DNA of 48,817 nucleotides from Caldifarciminota bacterium (GCA_023129165.1 JAGMCL010000145.1:1-48817), one strand, 5' to 3'; positions 8,537-18,111 are shown, counted from the stretch's first letter. Made by a program: numbers and translations. The notes: a model not told the origin generated them from the letters alone.

Positions 8537-9148
8537 TTGAGTAATAAAGAAGAATACAGATTCTCTACCAAGAAAGGGGTATTAGCAAGAAAGATACTCC
8601 ACCTCTTTACTATTATAGTGCCTATATACTACATTTTCGGTAGTAGGGCGAACTTAATAAGAGTTTTATTTCCACTTACTGCCATTCTTATAATCGTTGA
8701 GATAATAAGATTGTATATAAAACCAGCAAAAGGAATATTTTTAAAGGTCTTTTCCTCTATGCTCTGGAAGGAAGAGAGCAGGGCACTAACATCTGCCACA
8801 AGATGGTTAATCAGTGCATCAATCGTATGTGCCTATTTCCCGAAAGACATAGCCATACTTACATTATTTTTTGTTGCTATATCAGATACAGCTGCGTATA
8901 CTGTAGGTTCTTTGTTCGGAAAAACTCAGATATTGAAGGGAAAGACTTTAGGAGGAACACTTACTTTTTTGGTAACTGCTTTAGTAATCTCTATATTCTC
9001 ACCACTCCCCTGGATTATATCTATTACAGGTGCTGTTGTCGCCACATTGGTTGAACTCATACCAAAATACGATGATAATCTATCAATACCCATCATAACT
9101 GGTATAATACTCTGGATAATGTGCTGGTTGATTAAAATACCTGTATAG
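8537..9148 (+). CDS. Phytol/dolichol kinase-like (CTP-transferase-type) membrane protein
   Basis: 203 residues, starting with TTG at 8537 five bases after a perfect aggagg. About six or seven hydrophobic segments are visible. The motif RKILHLFTIIVPIYY near the N-terminus and the later FFVAISDTAAYTVGSLFGK, KGKTLGGTLTF and DNLSIPIITGI (an Asp-Asn-Leu pattern) are those of the SEC59/dolichol kinase and phytol kinase family, which is related to CDP-diacylglycerol synthases. Such proteins phosphorylate long-chain isoprenoid alcohols with CTP at the cytoplasmic membrane. The bacterial substrate here is unknown; lipid-carrier or diacylglycerol phosphorylation are reasonable inferences. It converges with lptF, 27 bp away. 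Confidence 0.75.
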   Translation: MSNKEEYRFSTKKGVLARKILHLFTIIVPIYYIFGSRANLIRVLFPLTAILIIVEIIRLYIKPAKGIFLKVFSSMLWKEESRALTSATRWLISASIVCAYFPKDIAILTLFFVAISDTAAYTVGSLFGKTQILKGKTLGGTLTFLVTALVISIFSPLPWIISITGAVVATLVELIPKYDDNLSIPIITGIILWIMCWLIKIPV

Positions 9149-9175
9149 AGTTTATAAAAGTATAGAAGTTCAACC

Positions 9176-10315
9176 TTAATGCCTAACCCTAAAACTGAAA
9201 ATTTTTGAATTTTTAAGGTTGACCCCAATTGTTAGATATATGCCTAAAATTCCCAATACCATATTTGGAAACCACATGGACAGCCATGCAGGCACTACAG
9301 TTCTATCTCCTAATTCCTCACCACCTATAAGACATATATAATAGAATATAAAGAAGAGTAGTGACAGACCAAATCCTCCTGTGGCTCCTCCTTTTCTCAC
9401 CCTCATAGCAAGTGGTGCACCCATAAGCACAAAAACTATACAGGAGAAGGGAATTGAAAACTTCTTATGATATTCTACCAGAAGTCTTGCAATCTCCCTG
9501 TTCTTTGCAGGGTCTGTTGGGTTCTTCGCAATAACATCTTCTATACGTTTCCGCAGTGCCCATCCAGATAGCTCTCGATCTCCCCTGTAGCTCCTCTCTT
9601 TTCTTATAAAGGCAGTATCTAAAGGAATTGTTATCGTGTGCTGTTTAAAGCTAATCTTCCTGTACTTATTAACATCCTGTGGGTCTGTTTCATGTATTTC
9701 ACCATTATAAAGATTTATATAAACATAGTCACCTCTACTCTCTACATGTCCTTCCTTTGATACTATGGTTCTGTTTGTTGTCTTTTCATTTATCGTAATA
9801 TCATAAATACTCGATGTCTTTGGGTCAATGTCTCTCACAAGTATGTCGTAGTTCTCAAAATCACGAACCAAAACCATTGCCTGCAATCTGAATGCTGGTT
9901 TCTTCTGAGATATATCAATAGTAAGATTCTTCAACCTGTGGTTTGAGTTTGGTAGAATGTTATTATTGAACCACACCATGCCTGCTGTAATAAATATTGA
10001 TACAATAAGTGGGGGTAATACAAGTGTAAGTGGATTTCTTCCCACTGCCCTTATTGCAACTATCTCAAAATCAGATGAAAGTCTCCCAAAGCTCATCAGC
10101 ACTGCAACCAGAACAGCCATTGGAACTGTTAATGCAATCAGAGAAGGAAGTGCCAGCCATAACATTGATAAAACAAGACCTCCTGGAATACCCTTACCCA
10201 CAATATCCCAGACCACCACAAAGAGCTTATTCATAATGAGAATAAACGTAAGGAAGATTAGACCAATAAAAAAGGGGGCAATATGTTCTTTTAGTATGTA
10301 GCGGATTAAAATCAT
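9176..10315 (-). CDS. lptF: LptF/LptG-family lipopolysaccharide export permease
   Basis: 379 residues of the YjgP/YjgQ family. The start MILIRYILKEHIAPFFIGLIFLTFILIMNKLF and three N-terminal transmembrane helices are followed by a periplasmic beta-jellyroll region (about residues 130-290) and three C-terminal helices (KFSIPFSCIVFVLMGAPLAMR, GLSLLFFIFYYICLIGG, WFPNMVLGILGIYLTIGV). GAPLAMR is a family hallmark. LptF and LptG pair with the LptB ATPase to extract lipopolysaccharide from the inner membrane. No LptB and no second permease is present here, so a paralogue should lie elsewhere. LptC- and LptA-like genes at 21740-22971 support the same pathway. It lies 105 bp downstream of ribBA on the same strand. 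I see no clear Shine-Dalgarno before the ATG. Confidence 0.88.
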   Translation of the reverse strand: MILIRYILKEHIAPFFIGLIFLTFILIMNKLFVVVWDIVGKGIPGGLVLSMLWLALPSLIALTVPMAVLVAVLMSFGRLSSDFEIVAIRAVGRNPLTLVLPPLIVSIFITAGMVWFNNNILPNSNHRLKNLTIDISQKKPAFRLQAMVLVRDFENYDILVRDIDPKTSSIYDITINEKTTNRTIVSKEGHVESRGDYVYINLYNGEIHETDPQDVNKYRKISFKQHTITIPLDTAFIRKERSYRGDRELSGWALRKRIEDVIAKNPTDPAKNREIARLLVEYHKKFSIPFSCIVFVLMGAPLAMRVRKGGATGGFGLSLLFFIFYYICLIGGEELGDRTVVPAWLSMWFPNMVLGILGIYLTIGVNLKNSKIFSFRVRH

Positions 10316-10420
10316 AAAGAAAGGAGCCTGATAGATAGCCAGTTACTACACGAGGAAGGCACAAATTTTTTAAATTATGTGTGTTATTCTACTACAGCTT
10401 TCTTGTTTTATCATAGCAAT

Positions 10421-11626
10421 CTATACATTATCAAGTATATGCCCCAGTTTAGTCTTCTTGGTGTAAAGATAATTGCGGTTTTCACAACTTGGTGAGACTT
10501 CAATAGGAATCCTCTCTGTTATTTTTAACCCGTATCCTTCAAGCCCAACTATTTTCTTTGGGTTGTTGGTTAGAAGTCTTATAGTAGTAAGCCCTAAATC
10601 AACGAGTATCTGCGCACCTATTCCATAGTCTCTTAAATCAGCAGGAAATCCAAGCATCTCATTCGCTTCTACTGTGTCAAATCCTTTATCTTGAAGAGCA
10701 TATGCCCTGATTTTATTGTACAGTCCTATTCCTCTCCCCTCCTGCCTCATATAAAGAAAAACACCTATTCCCTCATGCTCAATCATCTCCAATGCCTTAT
10801 CCAATTGCTCACCACAATCACATCTCTTTGACCTGAAGACATCGCCAGTAAGACACTGTGAATGAACTCTTACAAGAACATTCTTTTTACCTCTCACATC
10901 ACCCTTTATAAGAGCAAGGTGATGATAATTATATATCATAGATTCGTAAATATAAAGAGAGAAGTCTCCATATTTAGTCGGAAGTTTGGTTTCAACCAGA
11001 CGGGTTACAAGCTTATCCCTTGTTATTCTATATTTTATCAGGTCCTTCACGGTAATGAGAGCAAGACCATGTTTTTTCTTTATATCTAACAATCTTGGTA
11101 ATTTTGCCATGGTCCCATCCTCGTCCATTATTTCACACAGCACACCAGAAGGATAGAGACCGCTCAACCTCGCAATATCGCATGATGCCTCTGTATGTCC
11201 TGCTCTACGTAAAACTCCTCCCTTTGTATATGCAAGAGGAAATATATGCCCCGGTCTCACAAGATCTGATGGTTTTGTATCCTCATCTATGAGAACCTCT
11301 ATTGTATGGGATCGATCATATGCTGATATTCCTGTCGTAATTCCTCTCTTTGCATCGACAGATATCATGAATGATGTACCCATCTTTGATGTATTATCCC
11401 TCACCATATCTGGAATATCAAGGGAATAGAGTCTTTCCCGTGGAAGGGCTACACAGATAAGACCTCTACCTTCTCTCGCCATAAAATTGACAATCTGTGG
11501 AGTAACCCTATCTGCAGCACAGATAAAATCTCCTTCATTCTCTCTATCTTCATCATCTACTACAATTATTACTCTCCCCTTTTTTATCTCCTCAATTGCT
11601 TCTTTTATAGTATTAAATTCACTCAT
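10421..11626 (-). CDS. ribBA: Bifunctional 3,4-dihydroxy-2-butanone-4-P synthase / GTP cyclohydrolase II
   Basis: 401 residues in two domains. Residues 1 to about 200 are RibB ([40 protein letters not shown] with the catalytic His/Glu/Asp), which turns ribulose-5-P into dihydroxybutanone-P. Residues 205-401 are RibA (GTP cyclohydrolase II), with zinc ligands Cys258, Cys269 and Cys271 in [14 protein letters not shown] and the RQEGRGIGL motif. Both activities feed riboflavin synthesis; the lumazine synthase ribH is 29 kb away at 40816. It starts inside the end of dnaE (4-bp overlap), so it is coupled to the polymerase gene, an odd functional pairing. No FMN riboswitch is possible in this arrangement. 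Confidence 0.96.
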   Translation of the reverse strand: MSEFNTIKEAIEEIKKGRVIIVVDDEDRENEGDFICAADRVTPQIVNFMAREGRGLICVALPRERLYSLDIPDMVRDNTSKMGTSFMISVDAKRGITTGISAYDRSHTIEVLIDEDTKPSDLVRPGHIFPLAYTKGGVLRRAGHTEASCDIARLSGLYPSGVLCEIMDEDGTMAKLPRLLDIKKKHGLALITVKDLIKYRITRDKLVTRLVETKLPTKYGDFSLYIYESMIYNYHHLALIKGDVRGKKNVLVRVHSQCLTGDVFRSKRCDCGEQLDKALEMIEHEGIGVFLYMRQEGRGIGLYNKIRAYALQDKGFDTVEANEMLGFPADLRDYGIGAQILVDLGLTTIRLLTNNPKKIVGLEGYGLKITERIPIEVSPSCENRNYLYTKKTKLGHILDNV

Positions 11627-14600
11627 AATTGTCCTTTTAAAATTACAGAATGTTCACCCAAGAGTTTTCTTATCTTCGTAAGGGTCGTTCTCTTCGGTGA
11701 TATCCTTAAATCCTTGCATCTCGCAGTCGTATAGTTACCATTTTCTTCCATTCTTAAAAAAACCTCCTTCTCTCCTGGTGAATCCTCGAGTATAGCCTTT
11801 AATTTTAACATTGTCTCTTCTGTTAGTCCAATCAGGTTAAGTCGTATCTCCACGCTACTTACAAGCTCATCCCTCACTTTAGATAACTGGATTATCTTTT
11901 CTGCACGAACATTCCTCTTTTCCCCAAATACCCCAATTCTTCCCTTTATGAGAACTGGTGAATCCTTATCGGGTATCTGAGCTATTTGAGATTCGCCAAA
12001 AAATACTGCATCAAACATTCCCTCAAGGTCCTCCATAGTTAGAATTAATAGAATGTCTCCCCTTCTGCTCTGTTTTTTTCTTCTCTTTGCGATTATCCCA
12101 GAAAGAACAACATCTCTTTCTACTGGCAACCCTGCTAATGAAGACGAAGTTGCTGTTGAGAATGCATCTATCTCATCCAAATATCTATCTAATGGATGTC
12201 CTGAAAGGTAAAATCCAAGAGAATCCTTCTCAAAGGTTAGACGATCTGTAGATGTAAACTCTTCTTTCTCTTCTGTAGCAGAACTCTTTTTAAATAAAGA
12301 CGACTGACCAATCTTGCCTGCTCTCCTCTGGGTTTTGCTGAGTTCATATAGCAATTCCTTTCTGTTTTTATTAAATTCATCAAACACCCCAGATTTAATC
12401 AGGCTTTCTATTGCACGTTTATTAACCGCTCGTAAGTCTATTCTACTCAAAAACCCTAAAAAATTCTTATAATTACCCACATTGCGTGTATTGATAAGCG
12501 ACAGACAGGCGTTTTCTCCAACATTCTTTATGGCACACAATCCGAAGCGTATACCCTTACCCTCAGATGAGAATTCATATAAGCTTTTATTAATACTTGG
12601 AGGATAAATATCAATACCAAATGATGCAGATTCTTTTACAAACTGAGAAACCTTCTCAGAAGACAGAGACTCATTTGTAAGTGTTGCTGATAGAAATTGC
12701 TGGGGATAATGTGCTTTAAGGTATGCTGTTCGGTATGATATAAGGGAATAACCAGCTGAATGCGATTTATTGAATCCATAACCAGCAAACGGAACTATTA
12801 GGTCAAATAGCTTGTTTGCTACCTTCTCAGAATAACCTCTCTTCAATGAACCTTCTACAAATGCCTTCCTCTTCTCATCCATAACCTCTGGTAATTTTTT
12901 ACCCATTGCCCTTCTCAGAATATCCGCCTCTCCTAATGAAAATCCTGCTACTATTGATGATATCTGCATTACCTGCTCCTGATATAGTATAATACCATAT
13001 GTCTCTTTAAGCAAAGGTTCCAAACTTTTATGCATAAAAGATACAGGTTCCTTTCCATGTTTCCTCTTTATGAAGCTATCTTTTGTAAGTCCTCCAAGTG
13101 GTCCTGGTCTATATATTGAGATTACAGCCATTATGTCATTAAAGGAGTCAGGTTTTATCTTCCTCAAGATATCCTTCATACCATCTGACTCAAGCTGAAA
13201 TATACCATTTGTTAAACCCTTCGAGAGCAGATTATACGTCTTTTTATCATCAAGAGGAATATTCCCTATGTCAATCTCATTTCCCTCCTTCTTTAGTATC
13301 TCAACAGTATCTTTTATAATCGTTAGGGTACGAAGACCAAGTATGTCTATCTTAAGAAGACCGAGTGCATCTATTGCCTTCATTGGATACTGAGTTACCA
13401 GTGAACCATCTGGCATACGGTAAAGTGGTACAAACTCTGTAATCTCCTCTGGTGCAACAACCAGACCTGCTGCGTGTACTGAGGCATGCCTTGTAACACC
13501 CTCAAGTCTCATCGCCAGTGTAAGGAGCCTCTTGTACTCATCCTTTTCTTTTATTATATTTTTAAAATCAGCATTCTCATAGGCATCTCTAAGGTTCATT
13601 CCAAACGGGATTGTCTTTGCTATTCTATCCACTTCAGGAAGAGATATCCTTAGCACCCTCCCGACATCTCTTATGGCTGCCCTTGCAGCCATCGTTCCAA
13701 ATGTGATTATCTGTGAGACATTCTCCTCTCCATATCTATTTTTTATATACGATATAACCTCATCCCTCCTTGTATCGGAAAAGTCAATATCCACATCAGG
13801 CATAGCTGCCCTCTCGGGATTTAGAAACCGCTCGAATATGAGATTATATTTAAGCGGATCCATCTCTGTAATTCCAAGTGAATACAACACCAGGCTACCC
13901 ACTGCAGAACCACGACCTGGACCCACAGGTATACCATTTTCCTTTGCAAAATTAACAAGGTCAGTAATTATAAGAAAATAACCAGAAAGACCAAGTTTTT
14001 TAATAATACCTAATTCATAATTAAACCTTTGCTCAATTGTTTCATCAAGTTTGGTGTACCTTTTTCCCAATCCATCCCTTGCGAGTTTCTCAAGATAGCC
14101 ATCTGAGGACTTAACTCCTTCTGGCACAGGGTAACTTGGAAGCTGTACCTTCACAGTATCAAGGTGGAGATCGAGATTACACCTTTCAGCTACATCAAGC
14201 GTATTCTTAATAATCTCTGGATGATCTGAGAAGAGCTGCTCCATCTCCTCAGGAGAACGAAAATATAACTCATTCGATTCGAACCGTAATCTGTCTTTAT
14301 CCTCGAGGTCCTTTCCTGTTTGGAGGCAGAGTAAAATATCGTGAGCCTCATGGTCTTCTTTGCTAATATAATGACAATCGTTGGTTGCTACACAGGGAAT
14401 ACCAACCTCCTCTGAAAGAGTAAGGAGTCCTGCATTAACAATCTCATTTTCCTTTAGACCCAGCCTCATAAGCTCCAGATAAAAATTTTCCTTGCCAAAT
14501 ATATCAATGTACTCCAGTAACACATTCCTCGCTCCCTCATAATTTTTATTAAGTATATGCTGTGGAATCTCACCCTTGATACAGGCAGACATACCAATGA

Positions 14601-14994
14601 GCCCTTCACTGCAACTTCTTAAAATCTCCTTATCTATTCTTGGTTTATAATAGAAACCCTCTTTAAATCCTATCGTAGAAAGTTTGATGAGATTCTTGTA
14701 TCCCTTCTCATTTCTCACAAGGAGGATTAAATGATAATTTATCTCCTTTCCATCATGGTCAAATCTTGATCTGGGTGTAAGATAAACCTCTTCCCCTATT
14801 ATTGGTTTGATTGCTGCATGCATAAGCTTCTTGTAGAACTCTATACACCCACACATATTGCCGTGGTCCGTAATTGCCAGCGCAGGCAGTTTATACATCG
14901 AGGCAATCTTAACAAGGTCATCTATCTTACACGCCCCATCAAGGAAACTATACTCTGTATGGAGATGAAGGTGAACGAAGTTTGCGTGTGGCAT
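11623..14994 (-). CDS. dnaE: DNA polymerase III alpha subunit
   Basis: 1123 residues, the DnaE1 length (about 1160). It is the replicative polymerase. The N-terminal PHP domain begins [18 protein letters not shown] with further metal-site motifs (ITDHGNMCG). The polymerase palm has [14 protein letters not shown] and the catalytic triad region PDVDIDFSD (around residue 400). The fingers region includes [13 protein letters not shown]-type sequence and [17 protein letters not shown]-like sequence (seen as [14 protein letters not shown]). The C-terminus has a helix-hairpin-helix and an OB fold ([13 protein letters not shown]). A 3' exonuclease domain as in PolC is absent. It begins the minus-strand unit dnaE-ribBA-lptF. 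Its upstream region shows only a weak possible promoter. Confidence 0.97.
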   Translation of the reverse strand: MPHANFVHLHLHTEYSFLDGACKIDDLVKIASMYKLPALAITDHGNMCGCIEFYKKLMHAAIKPIIGEEVYLTPRSRFDHDGKEINYHLILLVRNEKGYKNLIKLSTIGFKEGFYYKPRIDKEILRSCSEGLIGMSACIKGEIPQHILNKNYEGARNVLLEYIDIFGKENFYLELMRLGLKENEIVNAGLLTLSEEVGIPCVATNDCHYISKEDHEAHDILLCLQTGKDLEDKDRLRFESNELYFRSPEEMEQLFSDHPEIIKNTLDVAERCNLDLHLDTVKVQLPSYPVPEGVKSSDGYLEKLARDGLGKRYTKLDETIEQRFNYELGIIKKLGLSGYFLIITDLVNFAKENGIPVGPGRGSAVGSLVLYSLGITEMDPLKYNLIFERFLNPERAAMPDVDIDFSDTRRDEVISYIKNRYGEENVSQIITFGTMAARAAIRDVGRVLRISLPEVDRIAKTIPFGMNLRDAYENADFKNIIKEKDEYKRLLTLAMRLEGVTRHASVHAAGLVVAPEEITEFVPLYRMPDGSLVTQYPMKAIDALGLLKIDILGLRTLTIIKDTVEILKKEGNEIDIGNIPLDDKKTYNLLSKGLTNGIFQLESDGMKDILRKIKPDSFNDIMAVISIYRPGPLGGLTKDSFIKRKHGKEPVSFMHKSLEPLLKETYGIILYQEQVMQISSIVAGFSLGEADILRRAMGKKLPEVMDEKRKAFVEGSLKRGYSEKVANKLFDLIVPFAGYGFNKSHSAGYSLISYRTAYLKAHYPQQFLSATLTNESLSSEKVSQFVKESASFGIDIYPPSINKSLYEFSSEGKGIRFGLCAIKNVGENACLSLINTRNVGNYKNFLGFLSRIDLRAVNKRAIESLIKSGVFDEFNKNRKELLYELSKTQRRAGKIGQSSLFKKSSATEEKEEFTSTDRLTFEKDSLGFYLSGHPLDRYLDEIDAFSTATSSSLAGLPVERDVVLSGIIAKRRKKQSRRGDILLILTMEDLEGMFDAVFFGESQIAQIPDKDSPVLIKGRIGVFGEKRNVRAEKIIQLSKVRDELVSSVEIRLNLIGLTEETMLKLKAILEDSPGEKEVFLRMEENGNYTTARCKDLRISPKRTTLTKIRKLLGEHSVILKGQL

Positions 14995-14999
14995 AATCC

Positions 15000-15357
15000 T
15001 ATAATTTTATTAGATAATTATAAAAAACTGATACTAAATTATCACTTATTACTTTATGATTCATCAAATAATACATGGTGTCAGTCAGTTTTTTTAAATC
15101 CCCATGTTGTTTTTTAGGCAGATTGCAAGACGTTGGCGTTAAAATTTCCAGGTGTTTGAGCGAAGCGAGTTCTGGAAATTAGCCATAAGACGCAGTCAAT
15201 CTACCGTTAAGAAAAACATTGGGGTGCATTTTCTTTGCTTCGTTTCTTTTGGGCAATCAAAAGAAATGAAGACTGTAAAACTAAAACAGCCACTAATAAT
15301 GGTTTAAGCAACTATATTAATATCAAAGGTTTTATAATCACCATTGATTATCATCAA
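15000..15357. repeat. Gene-free gap with nested inverted repeat (15120-15202)
   Basis: No gene is visible. At 15120-15202 an imperfect long hairpin is built from outer arms agattg/caatct and inner arms aatttccag/ctggaaatt around tgagcgaagcgagt. It is followed by ttctttgcttcgtttctttt, which has the look of a mobile repeat end. Only one copy occurs in this window, so its status as a dispersed repeat is inferred from structure alone. Confidence 0.45.
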
Positions 15358-16626
15358 TTATTGCAACGTTAATGCCCTCTCTACCTCTTTTGCACATCTA
15401 ATTAGTGTTTCTTCAACTGGCATCCCACCCCTTAAAATGGGTTCAATTCCCACATCAGATAGCCGTCTCCTGCCTACAAGCCAGCCAGGTGCCCTTGGTT
15501 CAATCAATGCGTAATCTAATGATGCCCATACATCCTCTAAACCCTGAACATTCTGAAGATGCTGTTTTACAATCGGTAGTTCAAGCGCTGATTTTCGTAC
15601 TGGAAGATAACCTGTCTTAATTGCCCATCTTGCCTGTATCTCAGGTGATATAAACCACTTAACAAACCTCCAGGCAGCCTTTTTCTCTTCTTTCCTTGCC
15701 TTACTAAAGATAGCGACATTCGTCCCGGCTATAATAACTGCCTTCTTCATATCCCCTGGAGGTGGAGCAAGTGCTAATTTAAAGTTTGGCTTTGCCATTT
15801 TTATAAATGAGTAAGATACAGAAGAGCCTGATATCATTACGACATTTCCAGCGATAAAGTCGTCCTGATGCTCATAACCAGTAGTCAGGTAAGCAACTCT
15901 ATGGGTATATATGAGGTCGTTTATAAACCTCATTGCCTCAATTCCTTCATCTTTATGAAAAGTAGGACTTTCCTCATCTTCTGATAGAAGATTACCACCC
16001 TTTGCATACAGTATCTGTGCGAACATACTCGCACTAACAGGAAATGCTGTTCCCCATATGTCGTTTTCTCCGTCACTATCTATATCCTTGGTTATTTTTT
16101 GTGCAACCTGAAGGAACTCATTCCATGTTTCTGGAAATTTTTCTATTCCCTCTTTCTCGAATATATCCAGATTGTAGAAGTATGTTGCTACACTCTTATT
16201 GAAAGGGAGTGTTATAAAAATACCATCCCAGGTATTATCCTCGATGAACACAGGAAATATATCCAAAATCTCTTCCTCGGTCAATCCATTATTACCTCTA
16301 ATAAAATCCTCCATTGGATGGATTGCATTTGCTCTCATAAGGCTTGTTGTCCAGGATTCATATACCTGAGCAATGGTTGGTGGGTTTCTAGCAAGAATTG
16401 ATGCCATAATTTTCTGCGTAAGTGCCTGGTAGTTTCCCATACTCACGGATATAACATGCACATCTGGATTTTCTTCGTTGAACTCATCAACGAGTTCGTT
16501 AAGAGCCTTGCCGAGTGGACCCCCCATTACGTGCCAGAATTTTACCTCTGTAACTCCAGTATCACTCTTGTCACAGCCTAAAATAAGGGGTATTGCAACT
16601 AACAGGTATAATAATTTGAATCTCAT
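15358..16626 (-). CDS. ABC transporter extracellular sugar-type solute-binding lipoprotein
   Basis: 422 residues. The N-terminus is a lipoprotein signal with lipobox ILGC, so the lipid-modified Cys is residue 18. The mature part is family 1 solute-binding protein: VTEVKFWHVMGGPLGKALNELVDEFNEENPDVHV, then NPPTIAQVYESWTTSLM, FNKSVATYFYNLDIFEKEGIEKFPETWNEFLQVAQKITKD and KKAAWRFVKWFISPEIQARWAIKTGYLPVRKSA, typical of binding proteins for sugars or sugar derivatives. No permease or ATPase gene is adjacent: the gene stands alone between repeat-rich gaps. A near-consensus promoter ends only 10 bases before the ATG and there is no Shine-Dalgarno, so the mRNA should have a leader of about 4 nt. Substrate unknown; glycerol-3-P and oligosaccharide binders are alternatives. 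Confidence 0.9.
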   Translation of the reverse strand: MRFKLLYLLVAIPLILGCDKSDTGVTEVKFWHVMGGPLGKALNELVDEFNEENPDVHVISVSMGNYQALTQKIMASILARNPPTIAQVYESWTTSLMRANAIHPMEDFIRGNNGLTEEEILDIFPVFIEDNTWDGIFITLPFNKSVATYFYNLDIFEKEGIEKFPETWNEFLQVAQKITKDIDSDGENDIWGTAFPVSASMFAQILYAKGGNLLSEDEESPTFHKDEGIEAMRFINDLIYTHRVAYLTTGYEHQDDFIAGNVVMISGSSVSYSFIKMAKPNFKLALAPPPGDMKKAVIIAGTNVAIFSKARKEEKKAAWRFVKWFISPEIQARWAIKTGYLPVRKSALELPIVKQHLQNVQGLEDVWASLDYALIEPRAPGWLVGRRRLSDVGIEPILRGGMPVEETLIRCAKEVERALTLQ

Positions 16627-16636
16627 ATCGATTTTT

Positions 16637-16665
16637 ATTATACCATAATTTTAAATCACTGTCAA
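16637..16665 (-). promoter_or_regulatory. Promoter of the solute-binding protein gene, giving an almost leaderless mRNA
   Basis: On the minus strand, TTGACA (16665-16660), 17-nt spacer, TATAAT (16642-16637). Ten bases separate the -10 box from the ATG at 16626, so transcription should start about 4 bases before it. Confidence 0.8.
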
Positions 16666-16720
16666 GTAAAATCCTAATATTGAGTTTTATAATTCAATAT
16701 TTTACATTTCCTCAAACTCT

Positions 16721-16936
16721 CGTAATGACAGATAATATGAAACCTTTCACTATTAGTCCGTCGCAATGACCAAAGTAGTGTGTCATTGCGAGCGAACGGA
16801 GTGAGCGTGGCAATCTCATCACTTATTGTCAATCCTTCCCAATATGAGATTGCTTCGACCTGATATTCATCAGTTCTCGCAATGACCAAAGTAGTGTGTC
16901 ATTGCGAGCGAACGGAGTGAGCGTGGCAATCTCATC
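16721..16936. repeat. Tandem R3 repeats with an exact 60-bp duplication
   Basis: Bases 16761-16820 and 16877-16936 are identical over 60 bp (starting tcgcaatgaccaaag and ending gcaatctcatc), separated by 56 bp. Each contains the R3 inverted pair cgcaatgac/gtcattgcg and a palindrome gcgaacggagtgagcg. The exact identity points to recent duplication or gene conversion. Confidence 0.85.
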
Positions 16937-17163
16937 CTTTAATATCCTTATTACACATTATGAGAACTTCTGGGTAATAAAACTCTTATCTACCATTGCC
17001 CTTGAGGGGGTAGTCAGATTGAATTTAAGATTGTTAATATACAATATATAAGGCTTTCACCATATCATATAACCTTGGAACATTCTCCAATATTAAATTT
17101 TTAGCCCTCATAATTCTGCTAATTTAACCATCTTATCTGTATTATGAATCCTATGAAATGATA
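16937..17163. other. Gene-free AT-rich stretch
   Basis: I see no gene here. The only structure is a short hairpin ctaccattgcccttgagggggtag at about 17000-17025 (ctacc/ggtag arms). No similarity to other parts of the window was recognised. Confidence 0.4.
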
Positions 17164-17252
17164 GCTCTGAAAAACTACCTTTGAGCTCTTCTGTGTAATC
17201 TTTATATTAATCGTTGTAATCAGAGATTTCTGGACCTTTGCAGAAATCTCTC
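17164..17252 (+). repeat. Repeat R2, copy A (terminator-like hairpin)
   Basis: Begins gctctgaaaaactaccttt and ends in a perfect 11-bp hairpin, agagatttctg/cagaaatctct, with a loop of 8 and a following u-rich caattttta. The same module occurs at 29271-29330 and 41571-41636. In all three places a consensus promoter follows within about 10-30 bp. Confidence 0.75.
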
Positions 17253-17261
17253 AATTTTTAC

Positions 17262-17290
17262 TTGACAATAAAACATTTAAGTAGTATAAT
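17262..17290 (+). promoter_or_regulatory. Perfect consensus promoter with no ORF downstream
   Basis: TTGACA (17262-17267), exactly 17 nt, TATAAT (17285-17290). No open frame of meaningful size follows for 600 bp until dodecin at 17896, and repeat R1 copy 2 intervenes. It could drive a small RNA, or be left over from a gene now lost. Confidence 0.75.
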
Positions 17291-17427
17291 AATTAAATAT
17301 ACGAGAATGGTATATTGGTGTCAGTTCTGCATTATCCATACAATCACAAAATGCTGTTACGATACTTTGTAGCTTAAAATCTAAAATTCTTATATAGTAC
17401 CTGCAGGCTCATAGAGTGCGTGTATGC

Positions 17428-17634
17428 GTAGTATCAAATAGAATATGAAAGAATATGGAAGTGAAAATGTAGGGGTTCGATTCATCGAACCCACAAAAGA
17501 ATTGGGTCGGATACCCGTCTGCCCTGCCTACCGGCAGGCAGGCGTCGGGCAGGAATCCGACCCCTACAAGAATCAGGGGGAGGCAAGCAAAAAATCGATA
17601 ATTATTTTAAAAACTGTAGGTCACGATAAATTAG
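17428..17634. repeat. Dispersed repeat R1, copy 2, with a nested palindrome
   Basis: Matches 921-1077 along its whole length, except that about 41 bp (17513-17553) replace the single loop base between the gtcggat/atccgac arms. The insert is itself palindromic around ctgcctaccggcaggcag, a short motif that also occurs at about 18187, 25373 and 25555. A second small length difference lies near 17450. Confidence 0.85.
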
Positions 17635-17688
17635 TAAAGATATTTCTAACATTACCAGTTTATATGAAAGACATCCTATAAAGATCAT

Positions 17689-17760
17689 GATGTTGGATAT
17701 CAATTACTTTCATATTTAAAGGCTTCTAAACTTCATACTGGATTATTAGTTATCCGTTAG
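17689..17760 (+). pseudogene. Remnant of a GxxExxY-family gene (C-terminal fragment)
   Basis: The frame from 17689 reads DVGYQLLSYLKASKLHTGLL followed by VIR and a stop. This matches the conserved C-terminal pattern QLLxYLKxSxLxxGLLxN of GxxExxY proteins, a PD-(D/E)XK-related family of unknown function often found beside repeats. No start and no N-terminal GxxExxY motif is visible; an in-frame stop lies about 7 codons upstream. An 18-bp perfect palindrome (17752-17769) overlaps its end. The call rests on about 20 residues, so it is tentative. Confidence 0.45.
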
Positions 17761-17895
17761 CTAACGGATTGGTAATAAAAGTTGTCAGGTAAAGAGATTT
17801 GTAAATTAATCTGAGTAATTTTTTCCTAACTAAAGGTGTTGTTTAGTTAATATCTGGGTAATCAGGTATAATGAACATTATATCAGGAGGGAGAT

Positions 17896-18111
17896 ATGGC
17901 AGAGAGTGTGTACAAAATAATCGAGTTGGTTGGGACGAGCACCGAGTCATGGGAGAAAGCTGCAGCAGCAGCTGTAGAGATAGCTTCGCAGTCGTTGCGC
18001 GATCTTCGCATTGCAGAGGTAGTTAAATTAGATATGCATTTGGAGAACGGGAAGATCTGCACATACCGTGCAAAGGTGAAGGTGTCCTTCAAGTACAAGG
18101 TCAGCGACTAA
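17896..18111 (+). CDS. Dodecin family protein
   Basis: 71 residues, the exact dodecin length. The sequence MAESVYKIIELVGTSTESWE, the Ala-rich helix KAAAAAVEIASQSLRDLR and the strand pair AEVVKLDMHLENGKI/TYRAKVKVSFKY are typical. Dodecins assemble as hollow dodecamers that store or buffer flavins (FMN/riboflavin in bacteria) in the cytosol. A strong Shine-Dalgarno (caggagggag) lies 5 bases upstream, and an extended -10 (aggtataat, 17864-17872) lies before that, with no good -35. It stands alone among repeats; the riboflavin genes are far away. Confidence 0.93.
   Translation: MAESVYKIIELVGTSTESWEKAAAAAVEIASQSLRDLRIAEVVKLDMHLENGKICTYRAKVKVSFKYKVSD

Noticed and set aside
9170-9221. Inverted repeat caacctta/taaggttg near the lptF end as a bidirectional terminator
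   Set aside because: The arms are 9 bp with a loop of over 30 bases and lie partly inside the lptF coding region, so a terminator role is not convincing.
16721-16936. CRISPR-like direct repeats
   Set aside because: Only two copies, 60 bp long, with internal palindromes and matches to dispersed R3 elements. No array and no cas genes.
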